Of a stretch of DNA of 64,000 bases, positions 1-8,930 are shown in pieces. The position numbers were made by a program, and so were the translations under genes. The notes under the pieces were generated by a model. That model ran no database searches. It saw nothing but the letters and a program-made list of their open reading frames with translations, and was not told the DNA's origin. Position 1 is the first letter of the stretch; each line of letters starts with the position of its first letter. The stretch comes from Natronosalvus amylolyticus (lineage in GTDB: Archaea > Halobacteriota > Halobacteria > Halobacteriales > Natrialbaceae), in assembly GCF_024298845.1 (NCBI RefSeq), contig NZ_CP101156.1:310001-374000 (forward strand). Direction: 5' to 3'.

Positions 1-1
1 G

Positions 2-583
2 CGCGCAGCAGCAGTGGTCGTCGTCGTCGACCAGCGTCACGAAACGGTCGTCGCTCGGGTTCCCGACGAACCGACCGGGAGGGAACTCACAACACATGCC
101 GGTGAGTGGCTTGCATCTGCCATGCTCGGGGAGAACAACCGAGTTGGGGTCACGCTGTACGGTGGGCGCGGGGATTACCTGTTGCCCCGAAGCGGGCGGG
201 ACCAACTGGCTCGCGTGAAGCGCTTACTCGACGGCGAGTGGTGTGGCTCGTTCGGTCGACCAGCCTGGTTGTCTCAGGGCGACCGCTCGGTCGACCGATT
301 CTGTCGACACCTCGCAGACGAGAAACAGATCGTGTTCGTGACACCGTTACTCGACGACGAACCGGTCGACTCAGCACAGCGGTTTCTGGCTCATGGACAC
401 GCTGTCACACTCGTGTGTCCGATGGTCGGCGCTCGAGCCGACGAGGCCGGGCTCGTCGACCGACTCGCGGTCGAGCGACGTCTGTCGACGCTTCGCTCCC
501 ATGGCGTTCGCGTCGTAGAATGGTCGCCCGACGAATCGTTACATGCAGCCGTTTCTCGCGGAAAACGGCGGTGGTCCGGATGA
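2..583 (+). CDS. DUF58-like protein, C-terminal part (5' end outside window)
   Basis: The frame is open to the window edge, so only the last 193 residues are visible and the true start lies upstream. The visible part begins with a hydrophobic strand followed by Asp (VVVVVDQRHE), the place where vWA-like DUF58 domains carry their metal site; the usual DxSxS is degenerate here (D-x-R). Proteins of this type are membrane-associated and are commonly encoded with MoxR ATPases and transglutaminase-like proteins (known of the family). It overlaps the next gene by four bases (ATGA at 580-583), so the two are very probably cotranscribed. The family assignment rests on overall pattern, not on a diagnostic motif. 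Confidence 0.6.
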   Translation, partial: RAAAVVVVVDQRHETVVARVPDEPTGRELTTHAGEWLASAMLGENNRVGVTLYGGRGDYLLPRSGRDQLARVKRLLDGEWCGSFGRPAWLSQGDRSVDRFCRHLADEKQIVFVTPLLDDEPVDSAQRFLAHGHAVTLVCPMVGARADEAGLVDRLAVERRLSTLRSHGVRVVEWSPDESLHAAVSRGKRRWSG

Positions 584-2214
584 CGGCAGCCACACGTGAT
601 GGCCGGCTGCTCACGCTCGGGCTTTTAGGCCTGCTGTGCCTCAGCGTTCTATGGGTCCTTGGTCCCGTCCATGGTGGGATACTCGCTCTCGCCGGTGGGT
701 ACGCAATCGTCGCTGGCCATCGGTTTATCATGGACGAAGGACTCGAGCGACAGCTCCTCGGGAGTGTGCTGACGAGTCTCGGTGCAGTGGCTGCAGTGAG
801 TGGAATCTCGAGCACGTCTGGCCTCGAGCAAATCGTTGCCAGTGTGTTCGTCCTTGCAATCGGTGGTGTCGGGTTCGGCCTTTCGGGTTCGATTTCACGG
901 CCCGCGAGACACACCAGAGCAGTCCGCGGGTCGGCACTGACTGGCGTAATAAGTGGCGTTGGGCTGGTGGCCGTCTTCACCGGGTACCTCGCTACGCTGG
1001 TGACGGTCAGTGTGACCGTTTTCGGCGGTATCACGGCGACTCCCGATAACAGTGTTGTGTCGCTACTCGTTCTCTCTCTGGTGACCATCGTCCTCGTCTC
1101 GTTCGTCGTTTCTATCGCGGAATCTGCTGGCCTCGAAGACCTGCCATTCGTCTCGTTTGGTACGCTGTACGACCACGTTCGGTCAGCATCTGAGTGGGCG
1201 TTTTATGTAGCGATTGTGCTGGGCTTCATCCTGCTTTCGTCCGGTAACGCGGGCATCTTTGGAGCGACCCTCGAGGTACTCGGTCCCGTTGGAACGCTAC
1301 TGGGGACGTTCCTCACGCTTGGCGTGGGACACCTCCTGGTCGGGGTGGTCGCAGGCGGTGCTGTCCTCATCTGCACGGGGTGGATCGGATATCCAATCGT
1401 GCGCGGACTGCTCGAGCCCTATCCCCTGCAGTCGCTCGCACTGGCTGGAGGTGGTCTGGTTGCGCTACTCGTTGCCCTTCCGAGTGCCGCTCTTCTCGGC
1501 TTCGACCCGGTTATCGCGACCGGACTCGTGTGTTTAACCCTTCTCGGCGTCGCTATCCTCGAGTCTGTTGGTAGATTCGGCGTGGCGCTGGTGGCACTTA
1601 CCACGAACCGACTCCGACACCTACAACTCGTTACTGGCTGTCTGGCTCTGTTTGGTGCGACCGTGGTCGCGTCTCAGGCGGGGCTCTCTCCGATTGGAGT
1701 GTTCCTCGGTATCGGGACTACACTATTCATCTGGGACGTCGGTACGACGACTCGAGAGCTCTCCGTTTTCGCCGGGAACGACATGCACACTCGCGAACCA
1801 ATCTTCGTTCGGGCAGCGGCCACGATTCCTGTTGGTCTCCTCGGCGTCGGCATTGCCACAGGGGCAATGTACGGTCTCGGTGCCGTGTCACCACCATCGA
1901 ATCGCTGGGAAGCGCTAGCGCCAGTGGCGATTGCGCTCGTCGCGTTCTTCGCTCTCGTGAGCGCGATCGTCCTCGAGACCGTCGACGGGCGATCGTGGTT
2001 CGGACACGCTTTCGGCTGGATTGAGCGGAACCGTCTCGTGACCATTCTCGGGCTGGTAGCGGCGTCCCTCGGCACGGCGCTCGTGTTCGACGGCGTTATT
2101 GGCGTTGGCGCTTCAGTTGGGTTGCTTATCGGTGTGCTCCTGTTCGTTCTGTGGTTGTTCAAACGTGTCGGATCGACCAGTCAGTTCGGCGATTTACGAC
2201 CACCGCCACCGTGA
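580..2214 (+). CDS. polytopic membrane protein, partner of DUF58-like gene
   Basis: 544 residues starting at the ATG that overlaps the previous stop codon; longer readings of this frame run through the DUF58-like gene and are not credible. The protein is almost entirely hydrophobic, with about 13-15 predicted membrane segments, short loops and a proline-rich tail (ending RPPPP). One loop near residue 385 carries the polar stretch WDVGTTTRELS. I recognise no catalytic motif. Haloarchaea often have a large uncharacterised membrane protein directly after a DUF58 gene (DUF7519-type; number from memory), and the tight coupling suggests a shared role at the membrane. Function unknown. Confidence 0.7.
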   Translation: MTAATRDGRLLTLGLLGLLCLSVLWVLGPVHGGILALAGGYAIVAGHRFIMDEGLERQLLGSVLTSLGAVAAVSGISSTSGLEQIVASVFVLAIGGVGFGLSGSISRPARHTRAVRGSALTGVISGVGLVAVFTGYLATLVTVSVTVFGGITATPDNSVVSLLVLSLVTIVLVSFVVSIAESAGLEDLPFVSFGTLYDHVRSASEWAFYVAIVLGFILLSSGNAGIFGATLEVLGPVGTLLGTFLTLGVGHLLVGVVAGGAVLICTGWIGYPIVRGLLEPYPLQSLALAGGGLVALLVALPSAALLGFDPVIATGLVCLTLLGVAILESVGRFGVALVALTTNRLRHLQLVTGCLALFGATVVASQAGLSPIGVFLGIGTTLFIWDVGTTTRELSVFAGNDMHTREPIFVRAAATIPVGLLGVGIATGAMYGLGAVSPPSNRWEALAPVAIALVAFFALVSAIVLETVDGRSWFGHAFGWIERNRLVTILGLVAASLGTALVFDGVIGVGASVGLLIGVLLFVLWLFKRVGSTSQFGDLRPPPP

Positions 2215-2274
2215 GCCAGATGCAAATCGGTTTGCGCTCGCTCGAGCAGGATGAACCACCGATTGACCAACGGC

Positions 2275-2322
2275 GTCCCGCTTTGCCACCCGTCGATCAA
2301 CCATGTCCCGCTTTGTCACCCG
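2275..2322. repeat. two-copy direct repeat upstream of rpl15e
   Basis: An 18-base unit of the form GTCCCGCTTTGYCACCCG occurs at 2275-2292 and again at 2305-2322, differing at one position and spaced exactly 30 bases start to start. Similar GATTGACCAA / GATCAACCAT sequence precedes each copy, so the repeating unit may be closer to 30 bases. It lies about 20 bases before the TATA-like box of rpl15e, where an activator or repressor could bind. This is the only clear structure in the 276-base gap 2215-2490. Confidence 0.6.
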
Positions 2323-2340
2323 CTTCGGGCGCTTCGAAGG

Positions 2341-2350
2341 CCTTATAGCC
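2341..2350 (+). promoter_or_regulatory. TATA-like box for rpl15e
   Basis: The sequence CCTTATAGCC is the best TATA match in the gap before rpl15e. It predicts a transcription start near 2370 and a leader of roughly 120 bases, unusually long for this window, so a second promoter closer to the gene cannot be excluded. Confidence 0.4.
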
Positions 2351-2490
2351 GCCACCTGAATACACTGTACCGACTCGTCGATCAGCGGGCGACGGCGGGC
2401 ACCTGTCCGGTTACCACCACAGGTATGGAATGTGGAACGCGCCTCGAGACTCGAGGTCGGTTCTGAACCAGGAAACGCCCGCAGACAACT

Positions 2491-3081
2491 ATGGCACGAA
2501 GCTTCTACTCCCACATCAAGGAGGCATGGAAGAACCCGGGCGACGGCAAGCTCGGTGAACTGCAGTGGCAACGAAAACAGGAGTGGCGCAAAGAGGGCGC
2601 AATCGAGCGCATCGAGCGTCCAACCCGTCTCGACAAGGCTCGAGAACTCGGCTACAAGGCCAAACAGGGAATCGTCCTCACCCGCGTTTCCGTTCGCAAA
2701 GGGAACGCACGTAAACAGCGACACAAAGCCGGTCGCCGAACGAAGCGTCAGGGCGTCAACCGCATTGGCCGCCGCAAGAACATCCAGCGCATCGGTGAAG
2801 AGCGCGTCTCGCGAAAGTACCCCAACCTTCGCGTGCTTGCCAGCTACTGGGTCGGTGAAGACGGCAGCCAGAAGTGGTTCGAAGTGATCCTCGTCGATCC
2901 GAACCACCCTGCCATCCAGAACGACGACGACCTCAACTGGATCTGTGACGACGCCCACACCAACCGTGCGTTCCGCGGTCTGACCAATGCCGGGAAATCC
3001 AACCGCGGTCTGCAAAACCGCGGCAAAGGCACTGAAAAGGTTCGTCCCTCGCTGAACAGCGGTAAACGAAGCTCCGACTAA
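2491..3081 (+). CDS. rpl15e: 50S ribosomal protein L15e
   Basis: 196 residues, full family length. The N-terminus MARSFYSHIKEAWK, the central basic stretch KGNARKQRHKAGRRTKRQGV and the C-terminal region with WICDDAHTNRAFRGLT are characteristic of archaeal and eukaryotic L15e, a component of the large ribosomal subunit that contacts 23S rRNA. The protein is far more basic than its neighbours, as expected for an RNA-binding ribosomal protein. It stands alone, flanked by a repeat-bearing leader upstream and a terminator-like hairpin downstream. Confidence 0.98.
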   Translation: MARSFYSHIKEAWKNPGDGKLGELQWQRKQEWRKEGAIERIERPTRLDKARELGYKAKQGIVLTRVSVRKGNARKQRHKAGRRTKRQGVNRIGRRKNIQRIGEERVSRKYPNLRVLASYWVGEDGSQKWFEVILVDPNHPAIQNDDDLNWICDDAHTNRAFRGLTNAGKSNRGLQNRGKGTEKVRPSLNSGKRSSD

Positions 3082-3123
3082 CGCGGTTCGCGTTTTCGGA
3101 CCCTCGTTCGATATCGATTTTTT
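3080..3123 (+). terminator. terminator-like hairpin and T-tract after rpl15e
   Basis: A perfect 6-base inverted repeat, AACGCG / CGCGTT with loop GTT (3080-3094), begins at the stop codon and is followed by a run of six Ts at 3118-3123. Archaeal termination depends mainly on T-runs, so the T-tract is the likely signal and the hairpin may protect the 3' end. Confidence 0.45.
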
Positions 3124-3170
3124 GACTCCTACGCCGATTAGTCACTTCCAATCAGTGGGAAAATCAGTTG

Positions 3171-3178
3171 GTATTTAG
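3171..3178 (+). promoter_or_regulatory. TATA-like box for the universal stress gene
   Basis: GTATTTAG lies about 29 bases before the ATG at 3204, the spacing expected for a leaderless or nearly leaderless haloarchaeal transcript. It supports 3204 as the start rather than upstream in-frame codons. Confidence 0.5.
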
Positions 3179-3203
3179 GTACCCCCGGCCCGTACGGTTG
3201 CGT

Positions 3204-3638
3204 ATGAGCAAACGAATCCTCGTCCCGGTCGACGAATCGGATCGTGCCACTGACGCGTTCGAGTTCACCCTCGAGGAATTCCCCGAGGCGACGATTATCG
3301 CGTTCCACGTTATCGACCCGGCCGATTTCTACGCTGCAACGGGCTTCGAAGGCGGCGCGATGGTCAACTACGACGAGATACGGGAGCGACACGAAGATAG
3401 AGGTGAGGCGTTGCTCGAGAAACTGGCCACACAGGCAGACGATGCTGGTGTCGACTGTGAAACCGAGCTGGCGATTGGAAGCGTTTCCCGGTCGATCCTC
3501 GAGTATACAGAGGATGACACGGTCGATCAGATCGTTATCGGCAGCCACGGCCGAACCGGTGCGAGTCGAATCCTGCTCGGCAGCGTCGCCGAATCGGTTG
3601 CCCGTCGGTCGCCCGTCCCGGTAACGATCGTTCGATAG
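3204..3638 (+). CDS. universal stress protein, UspA family
   Basis: 144 residues, typical for a single-domain Usp. It begins MSKRILVPVDES, the usual first strand and nucleotide-contacting Asp, and ends with the ATP-binding signature G-x2-G-x9-G-S (from GSHGRTG to LLGSVAES), so it is predicted to bind ATP. The start at 3204 is chosen because upstream in-frame residues do not look like protein and a TATA-like box sits at 3171-3178. Cytoplasmic; the specific stress role cannot be read from sequence. Confidence 0.93.
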   Translation: MSKRILVPVDESDRATDAFEFTLEEFPEATIIAFHVIDPADFYAATGFEGGAMVNYDEIRERHEDRGEALLEKLATQADDAGVDCETELAIGSVSRSILEYTEDDTVDQIVIGSHGRTGASRILLGSVAESVARRSPVPVTIVR

Positions 3639-3791
3639 TTCGGTTCTGGCTGATTCTCCACCCAAAACGCACTTTCTCAGTACCTTCCCACCGTCGACTG
3701 AGGCGTCGAACCGACACTCGCCAACTGGTTCGACTCGTCAGTACAGGCTTGGAAAGTCACTCGGTACCTTCTCCCTGAATAGCTACCAGTA

Positions 3792-4385
3792 TCAATACTT
3801 CGAGCGCTCTATTCGTTCGGGCGCTTCGAACGAGGTTGCAAGCTCGAGTAACTGGACGAGCATACGCCCCGTTGCGCCCCAGACGGTGTAGTCATCGACG
3901 TGGAAATAGTGAATAATAATGTCTCCGTAGTAGGGATGATCCCTCCGTTCGTACTCAAAATTGTCCGGATCTAAGAATCCTGAAAGTGGTAACACGACGA
4001 TTTCCGCGACCTCGTTTTCGTCCGGTTCGTAGACGCGATCCGGGATCTGCCCGACGAACGGCGTGACCCCGTACTCGGTCACCGTTCGAATATCGTCCAA
4101 CTGTCCAACGAGTTCGACGGTGTGGGGCTCGAGGCCAATTTCCTCGTCTGCCTCGCGAAGGGCCGTCTCAAGGATGGTCTCGTCTTCGGACTCTCGTCCG
4201 CCACCGGGGAAACTCATCTGTCCGGGGTGTTCGCCAAGATGGTCGGCCCGACGGGTAAAGAGTACGTGATCTTCGCCGTCGCGATCGATAATCGGAGCGA
4301 GCACGGCCGCTTCGTACGACTGATCAGTTACCCGTGTGGGTGTGTGGGTGGCGACCGGCTCGAGATCGAATCGTCGGGTCGTCAT
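3792..4385 (-). CDS. Nudix hydrolase, CoA pyrophosphatase-like
   Basis: 197 residues from the ATG at 4385; a longer reading would run into the neighbouring gene. It contains the Nudix box (GGGRESEDE...READEEIGLE) preceded by LFTRRADHLGEHPGQMSFPG, which matches the extra signature (R-x3-L-x2-H-x-GQ-x-x-FPGG) of the CoA pyrophosphatase branch. Such enzymes cleave CoA or its derivatives to 4'-phosphopantetheine and 3',5'-ADP, limiting damaged or excess CoA. It follows the gene at 4442 on the same strand with a 56-base gap, so cotranscription is plausible. Confidence 0.88.
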   Translation of the reverse strand: MTTRRFDLEPVATHTPTRVTDQSYEAAVLAPIIDRDGEDHVLFTRRADHLGEHPGQMSFPGGGRESEDETILETALREADEEIGLEPHTVELVGQLDDIRTVTEYGVTPFVGQIPDRVYEPDENEVAEIVVLPLSGFLDPDNFEYERRDHPYYGDIIIHYFHVDDYTVWGATGRMLVQLLELATSFEAPERIERSKY

Positions 4386-4441
4386 GTTCTGATTGTTGGT
4401 TACTCGTCGAGGTCGGTACTGACTCGTTCTCGTAATTTCCC

Positions 4442-4951
4442 TTATTCTTCGTCCAGTGCATCGGTGAGTCGGGCCCGTTCGTCGCTCAAATCGAGTGGGG
4501 CCCATGCCTCGAGGTCGTAACTCACGTCGACCAGGTGCTCGAGGTGGGCCGACTCAGTCTCGTTCCCAGAAAGCGAACTGTCGACGACGTCGATAAAGCG
4601 CTCCTGGGCCGCTTTCCCGGCGGCCTCTCGGTCGATCTGTCGTTCCGTAACGTCGAGGATGTGGGGGACGTCTTCGGCATGCTCAGGGGTACGCGGGAAC
4701 GCCGTCGGTCCAGCGATCAACAGCGGATCCTCCGTCGAACCGTCCTCTTCGGGGATTGCCCTCTGGTCCTCGTACCGAACGAGTGCAAACGATTCGAGAG
4801 CGCTATCGACGGCGGCTTCTGCGGCTGTCTCGTCGAGGTCCTGGCCGTCGGAACGGTACGCGATTTCAGTGAGCGCCTGCTCGAGTTCCGCTCGAGTGAG
4901 GCCACCGAACAGGTCGACGACCCCGGCCAGTTCGTCGGCGGTCCCATCCAT
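4442..4951 (-). CDS. conserved haloarchaeal hypothetical protein
   Basis: 169 residues, strongly acidic and without membrane segments. It opens MDGTADELAGVVDLFGGLTR, which looks like the start of a small helical domain, and contains a second helical region around residues 95-130. I recognise it only as a type of conserved haloarchaeal protein (possibly DUF7109; number from memory). It sits between the glycosyltransferase gene (27 bases upstream) and the Nudix gene on the same strand, and may belong to one operon with them. No function can be assigned. Confidence 0.75.
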   Translation of the reverse strand: MDGTADELAGVVDLFGGLTRAELEQALTEIAYRSDGQDLDETAAEAAVDSALESFALVRYEDQRAIPEEDGSTEDPLLIAGPTAFPRTPEHAEDVPHILDVTERQIDREAAGKAAQERFIDVVDSSLSGNETESAHLEHLVDVSYDLEAWAPLDLSDERARLTDALDEE

Positions 4952-4977
4952 AATCGGGGGAACGGGCGGGGTACAGA

Positions 4978-6159
4978 TTAGTCTTGTGTGGTGGGCTCCG
5001 AAAGTGGGGCTTGCCAGGGTGTCGACGCCGCCCGGACGGCATCGGAACCGAACGGAGTCTCTCGCCAGGCAGGGAGTCGTTCGTGACTCGCGGCTTCGAG
5101 GCGGGCCCGTTCTCCCCTCGATTCCGTTCCAGACGGGAAGAGTTCAGTTATTGCCGCTGCATACCGTTGGATCTGCGTCTGCTCGTCGCCCGGATCGTAT
5201 GCGAGACCATTAAATATCGCATCGGCCTCGTACTGCTCGACGAGGGACTCCGCTCGCGAGAGATACCTGGACGTGAGCGTCTCGTATTCGATGTCCACTC
5301 CCGACGATTCAATCACAGCAAACAGCGTCCGAGCCACTTCCTGACTCATGCTCTCGAGCCCGCCGCTACCACTCACCGGCCGATGGTCGTGTTGGTGTAC
5401 CCCGAGGTCGACCTGGGCAGTTCCGTCGAAACCAGCAAACGAGTACGCATCACCGAGTGTTGCGACCTCGAGCCCCCAGGTGCGAGGCGGGCGGAGCGTT
5501 CTCGCGAGTTCGGCCGTCATCGCAAACTCGCCTGCGAGGGCGTACCGAAAGGCGGCGAGATACGACAACAATGGGTCATCGTGGCTGTCTTGCAGTGTGC
5601 GAACCATGGGTTCATAAAAGAGCCGGCACAGACGTCCGTACAGGTTTCCGTCTTCGACGCGAGCGTAATACCCCTTAGAAAAGCAATATCCCATCGACAG
5701 CGGCGCGAGCAAGCGAGCGATGTGATCTGCGCGAAAGCTCGTGGCGTCGGCATCGTGGACCACCACGTACTCGGCCTCGTCAGCGGCTTCACCCAGGGCG
5801 AGCCACACGTCCCTGCCCTTTCCGTACGCACCCTCGAGGTCGTGTTTTCCGAGCAGTGTATCGACAGCTGGCGCGGTACACCAGCGAACGTGAATTGGCA
5901 GGGAAAACGACTCGAGCCACTCGCGAAACGGCTCGATTGTGTCCGAATCTGCACGGACGGGAACGATGACAGCAGCCGGTTCCGGTTCGAGGGTTTCGAG
6001 CGCCGAGAGGACACCAGCCGCCGCCGGACTCTCCTGTTCGCGGTCCGTCATGGGGACCACAATTGCCGTTTGCTCGAGAATTCCCTCGAGGCCGTCGAAC
6101 CCAACCGGCCCTGACGTCAACTGGTGGAGCGTGGCGATTCGCTCCTGGGTGTACTCCAT
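4978..6159 (-). CDS. glucosyl-3-phosphoglycerate synthase-like glycosyltransferase
   Basis: 393 residues from the ATG at 6159; the open frame extends further upstream but reads as non-coding. It has GT-A fold features of the GT81 family: an N-terminal strand (TAIVVPMTD), a GKGRD loop near residue 113 and the metal-binding HDAD at about 135-138. A C-terminal helical region follows. Members transfer glucose (or mannose) from a nucleotide sugar to 3-phosphoglycerate, first step to glucosylglycerate-type compatible solutes; the substrate here is inferred from family resemblance only. No phosphatase partner lies next to it. Confidence 0.7.
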   Translation of the reverse strand: MEYTQERIATLHQLTSGPVGFDGLEGILEQTAIVVPMTDREQESPAAAGVLSALETLEPEPAAVIVPVRADSDTIEPFREWLESFSLPIHVRWCTAPAVDTLLGKHDLEGAYGKGRDVWLALGEAADEAEYVVVHDADATSFRADHIARLLAPLSMGYCFSKGYYARVEDGNLYGRLCRLFYEPMVRTLQDSHDDPLLSYLAAFRYALAGEFAMTAELARTLRPPRTWGLEVATLGDAYSFAGFDGTAQVDLGVHQHDHRPVSGSGGLESMSQEVARTLFAVIESSGVDIEYETLTSRYLSRAESLVEQYEADAIFNGLAYDPGDEQTQIQRYAAAITELFPSGTESRGERARLEAASHERLPAWRETPFGSDAVRAASTPWQAPLSEPTTQD

Positions 6160-6335
6160 CGCTACGAACTTCGGCTGGAAAGGCAAAATAGCCACGACTC
6201 CGGTGATCGGTGCAGGTGGCTCTGTGATGTCCACCGATATGCGGGCTCTGGGGGACAATAGGCCATCTCCAATCGGTACGGAACTCACTCGAGTAGTGAG
6301 CTACCGTTCGGTTCGTCCGTCCTCCATTTCGCCAA

Positions 6336-7550
6336 TCAAGAATTATCTCCCTGCGGAAGCCAGCCAGCGCTGTAGCAGGCGATCAGGACGAACAACACGA
6401 GAGCGACACCGACTGCGAACCCGCGGAACACGCTGTGATATCCAAGGCCGGTTCCCAGCAAGGTCCCAAGGATCACGCTCCCAAAGGCCTGAATCGGCAT
6501 CGTCGCGCTACTGTAGAGGGCGTAGGAACTTCCCCGACTGTCATCTGGTAACGAGGCGAGGAGATAGGTGTCGATTGCGGGGAACATGCTGTGGATGACG
6601 TACCCTGTGATGGCAGTCATCGCGATGATTCCCACGAGGCTGTCTACGACTGTCAACCCGAGGAGCGCCAGCGAAAACGCCCCCATGATCGCGAAGAGTA
6701 GGGGAAGAAACCGAACGCGGTCAGCGATGCGGCCGGTAAAAAAGAACGCCGGCACGCCAGTTGCGAAAAGGAGCGTCAAAAACACCTGCGCGCGACCCTG
6801 CGAGAATCCGCGCGTTTCGACCAGAAACGAGACGTAAAAGTTGAATACGCCGTTCCAGACCAGGCCGACGAAGCTCATGACCGCGACCGCGGTGATGACT
6901 ATCTGCCACTGGGTGCGCAAAGCCGTACGCAGCCGTCTGTCAGCCATCCCTGCGTCGGGCAGTTCGGTCCGACGGGCCGTCACGTACAGCGCAAACGTCG
7001 AACACAGTGCAACTGCTGCGATCGTCAAGAAAACCACCCGCCAGGCGGCGATTGGCCAGACGATGAGGAAATAGCCCGCTACCAGCAGTGGAGCAGCAAC
7101 CGATGCAAGTTGACTCGAGGTCCCGTGAATACCGATCATTCGCCCGACACGGGTCGGAAACAGTTCACTAACGAGCGGATTGGCTGCGACGAAGTACATG
7201 CCACTGGCCATCCCCATCGCCAGTGCACCCAGATACAGGATCTCGAGCGTCTGTGCCGTTGCCGCGAAGATGGCCGAAGCAGTGAGGATAAGCCCCGTCA
7301 CGAGAACGATCCGATGGCGGGGAATTTTCGTTAAGAGATACCCGGTGGGAAGGCGCAAGGAGGCGCTCCCGATCCAGGCAAGCGTCGCAAGTAGTCCCAC
7401 GGCGGCCTCACTTGCCCCAAAAGTCGTGCGGAACGGTTCGAGCAAGGGCGCATAGATCACGCGCCCCAGATTCACCAGAAACACCATCGCCAGTAACGAT
7501 CCGAAGACTTGTGTCCGACCTGATGGCCGTCGGAGACTGGCAGGTGACAT
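6336..7550 (-). CDS. MFS transporter
   Basis: 404 residues from the ATG at 7550, giving about 12 membrane segments. The conserved MFS loop between segments 2 and 3 appears as G-Y-L-L-T-K-I-P-R-H-R, and a second similar loop, FTGRIADRVRF, occurs in the second half. The substrate is not evident; the general pattern fits a drug, sugar or anion exporter/importer. It is not tightly coupled to either neighbour: the gap to the next gene downstream is 176 bases and it is divergent from the small zinc finger gene. Confidence 0.88.
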   Translation of the reverse strand: MSPASLRRPSGRTQVFGSLLAMVFLVNLGRVIYAPLLEPFRTTFGASEAAVGLLATLAWIGSASLRLPTGYLLTKIPRHRIVLVTGLILTASAIFAATAQTLEILYLGALAMGMASGMYFVAANPLVSELFPTRVGRMIGIHGTSSQLASVAAPLLVAGYFLIVWPIAAWRVVFLTIAAVALCSTFALYVTARRTELPDAGMADRRLRTALRTQWQIVITAVAVMSFVGLVWNGVFNFYVSFLVETRGFSQGRAQVFLTLLFATGVPAFFFTGRIADRVRFLPLLFAIMGAFSLALLGLTVVDSLVGIIAMTAITGYVIHSMFPAIDTYLLASLPDDSRGSSYALYSSATMPIQAFGSVILGTLLGTGLGYHSVFRGFAVGVALVLFVLIACYSAGWLPQGDNS

Positions 7551-7612
7551 GGCTCTACCGAAGCGATGGGGCACATCAAGACTTTCGAAACGAAAAGGTG
7601 CTCGAGACACCG

Positions 7613-7622
7613 GTCTTTTTCT
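7613..7622 (+). promoter_or_regulatory. TATA-like box for the small zinc finger gene
   Basis: GTCTTTTTCT is centred about 29 bases before the ATG at 7647 and is consistent with a leaderless transcript. Confidence 0.4.
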
Positions 7623-7646
7623 CCCCCAGGTACGTACTGGGCGAAT

Positions 7647-7817
7647 ATGAAATCAGTCCGGAAGGCACTTCGAGAGGGCGAACTCACTAAAGACACCTAC
7701 GAACGAGTAGTCTGTGCCGAGTGTGAGAAGCCACTGAAGACCGAAAACGACCCGGACACCATCAGCACGATTCGGCGCTGTCCGGATTGCGATGCGGAGT
7801 GGGAAGAGATCCGGTAA
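7647..7817 (+). CDS. small zinc finger protein, HVO_0758 type
   Basis: 56 residues. Two zinc knuckles, CAEC and CPDC, are separated by about 23 residues and should bind one zinc ion. The opening MKSVRKALREGELTKDTYER and the segment PLKTENDPD match the haloarchaeal HVO_0758 family as I remember it. Such mini-proteins are common in haloarchaea and are thought to be regulatory, but the role is unknown. The start is set at 7647 by the family pattern and the TATA-like box. It converges on the aldo/keto reductase gene with only two bases between stop codons. Confidence 0.88.
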   Translation: MKSVRKALREGELTKDTYERVVCAECEKPLKTENDPDTISTIRRCPDCDAEWEEIR

Positions 7818-7819
7818 CG

Positions 7820-8908
7820 CTATTCGAACACGTCATCGAAAGTCTGGGCTCCGAGTGGGTCGTAACGCCCCGCGCCAACGTTTTCTTCGACGTGTGCCGG
7901 CCGACTCATACCGACCAGTGACGACGTAACTCCGGGGGCCGAGCGCGCGAAGTTAATCGCGCGCTGGACAGTGGTCTCCCCCTCGAGGACGGCGGCAACT
8001 CCCTCCGGTAACTCCTCGAGCAGTTCTCCCTGGGCGATACTCGCGCTGGTGAAGACGTCTAACCCCGCATTGGCGGCAAACCAGAGGACGCTCTGGGTTC
8101 CGTCAGCCCCGGCCTGGGATTCGACGGTGAAGGCATCGGCCATCGCGACGTTGAACGGCAGTTGAATTGCCCTGAAGTGTGTGCCGCCGGTTCCTGCTTC
8201 TCTTGCGGCCGCACGTGCACGGTCGACGATTTGCGCAATAGACAGGTGCGATGGATGGTCTGCCGGAACGCGAAAGGCGTCCCACGTCGCCAGCCCATAG
8301 TGGTCGATGTCGCCCACAGCTGCCCGTTTCTCGAGTCTGGTGAAGGTATCCTCGAGTTGGTCGTACACCGCTTCTGGTGAGCGCTCTCGGAGTTGGGTTT
8401 CGGGATTGTGAACGTAGTAGCAGTCGATACTGTCGAGGCCGAGATTTTCGAGTGATCGATCGAGTTGCCCCTCGATGTAGTTGGGGGCAATACAGTGACT
8501 GCCGGCAACCAGGTCATCACGCTCGATGGCACCCGTATCGACGTACGTTTCTTTGACGTACGCTCCAGGATTGTTCGGACGATCACGGTCGAAGGGAACG
8601 AATCCGCCTTTCGTCGACACGAAAATGGCGTCACGGTCGACATCGGTCTGCTCGACAGCGCGACCCACAGCGCGCTCGCTGCGCTGGTGTCGATAGTTGA
8701 TAGCCGTGTCGATGACGTTGCATCCCAACTCGAGTGCGTGCTCGATAGCGTGTACATATCGCTCGTCGACCTCGTCAGTGGGCGCACCGAGATACGTTCC
8801 AAGACCGATGCTCGAAACCAGTCCATCGCCGTACCGTCGGAAGTACGTCCGACCGAAGTCCTCGTAGAATCGATCGCGATAGTCCCAGGTCGCCGATTCA
8901 GTGACCAT
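7820..8908 (-). CDS. aldo/keto reductase
   Basis: 362 residues, a TIM-barrel NAD(P)H-dependent oxidoreductase. The catalytic tetrad is visible: Asp and Tyr in NVIDTAINYRHQRSE, Lys in FVSTKGG and His in CYYVHNPE. The cofactor-binding C-terminal part includes FARSAPGVTSSLVGMSRPAH. The carbonyl substrate cannot be inferred. A TATA-like box at 8931-8940 supports the start. Confidence 0.93.
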   Translation of the reverse strand: MVTESATWDYRDRFYEDFGRTYFRRYGDGLVSSIGLGTYLGAPTDEVDERYVHAIEHALELGCNVIDTAINYRHQRSERAVGRAVEQTDVDRDAIFVSTKGGFVPFDRDRPNNPGAYVKETYVDTGAIERDDLVAGSHCIAPNYIEGQLDRSLENLGLDSIDCYYVHNPETQLRERSPEAVYDQLEDTFTRLEKRAAVGDIDHYGLATWDAFRVPADHPSHLSIAQIVDRARAAAREAGTGGTHFRAIQLPFNVAMADAFTVESQAGADGTQSVLWFAANAGLDVFTSASIAQGELLEELPEGVAAVLEGETTVQRAINFARSAPGVTSSLVGMSRPAHVEENVGAGRYDPLGAQTFDDVFE

Positions 8909-8930
8909 GGCTGGGTTTTGGCCCTGCAGC

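Noticed and set aside
1-32. Runs of GCA and GTC triplets at the window start that look like a microsatellite.
   Set aside because: They encode the Ala and Val residues at the beginning of the vWA-like strand of the DUF58-type protein; ordinary coding bias explains them.
106-579. In-frame N-terminal extension of the membrane protein at 580.
   Set aside because: It is Arg/Ser-rich, lies in another frame over the DUF58-like gene, and the ATGA overlap gives a natural start.
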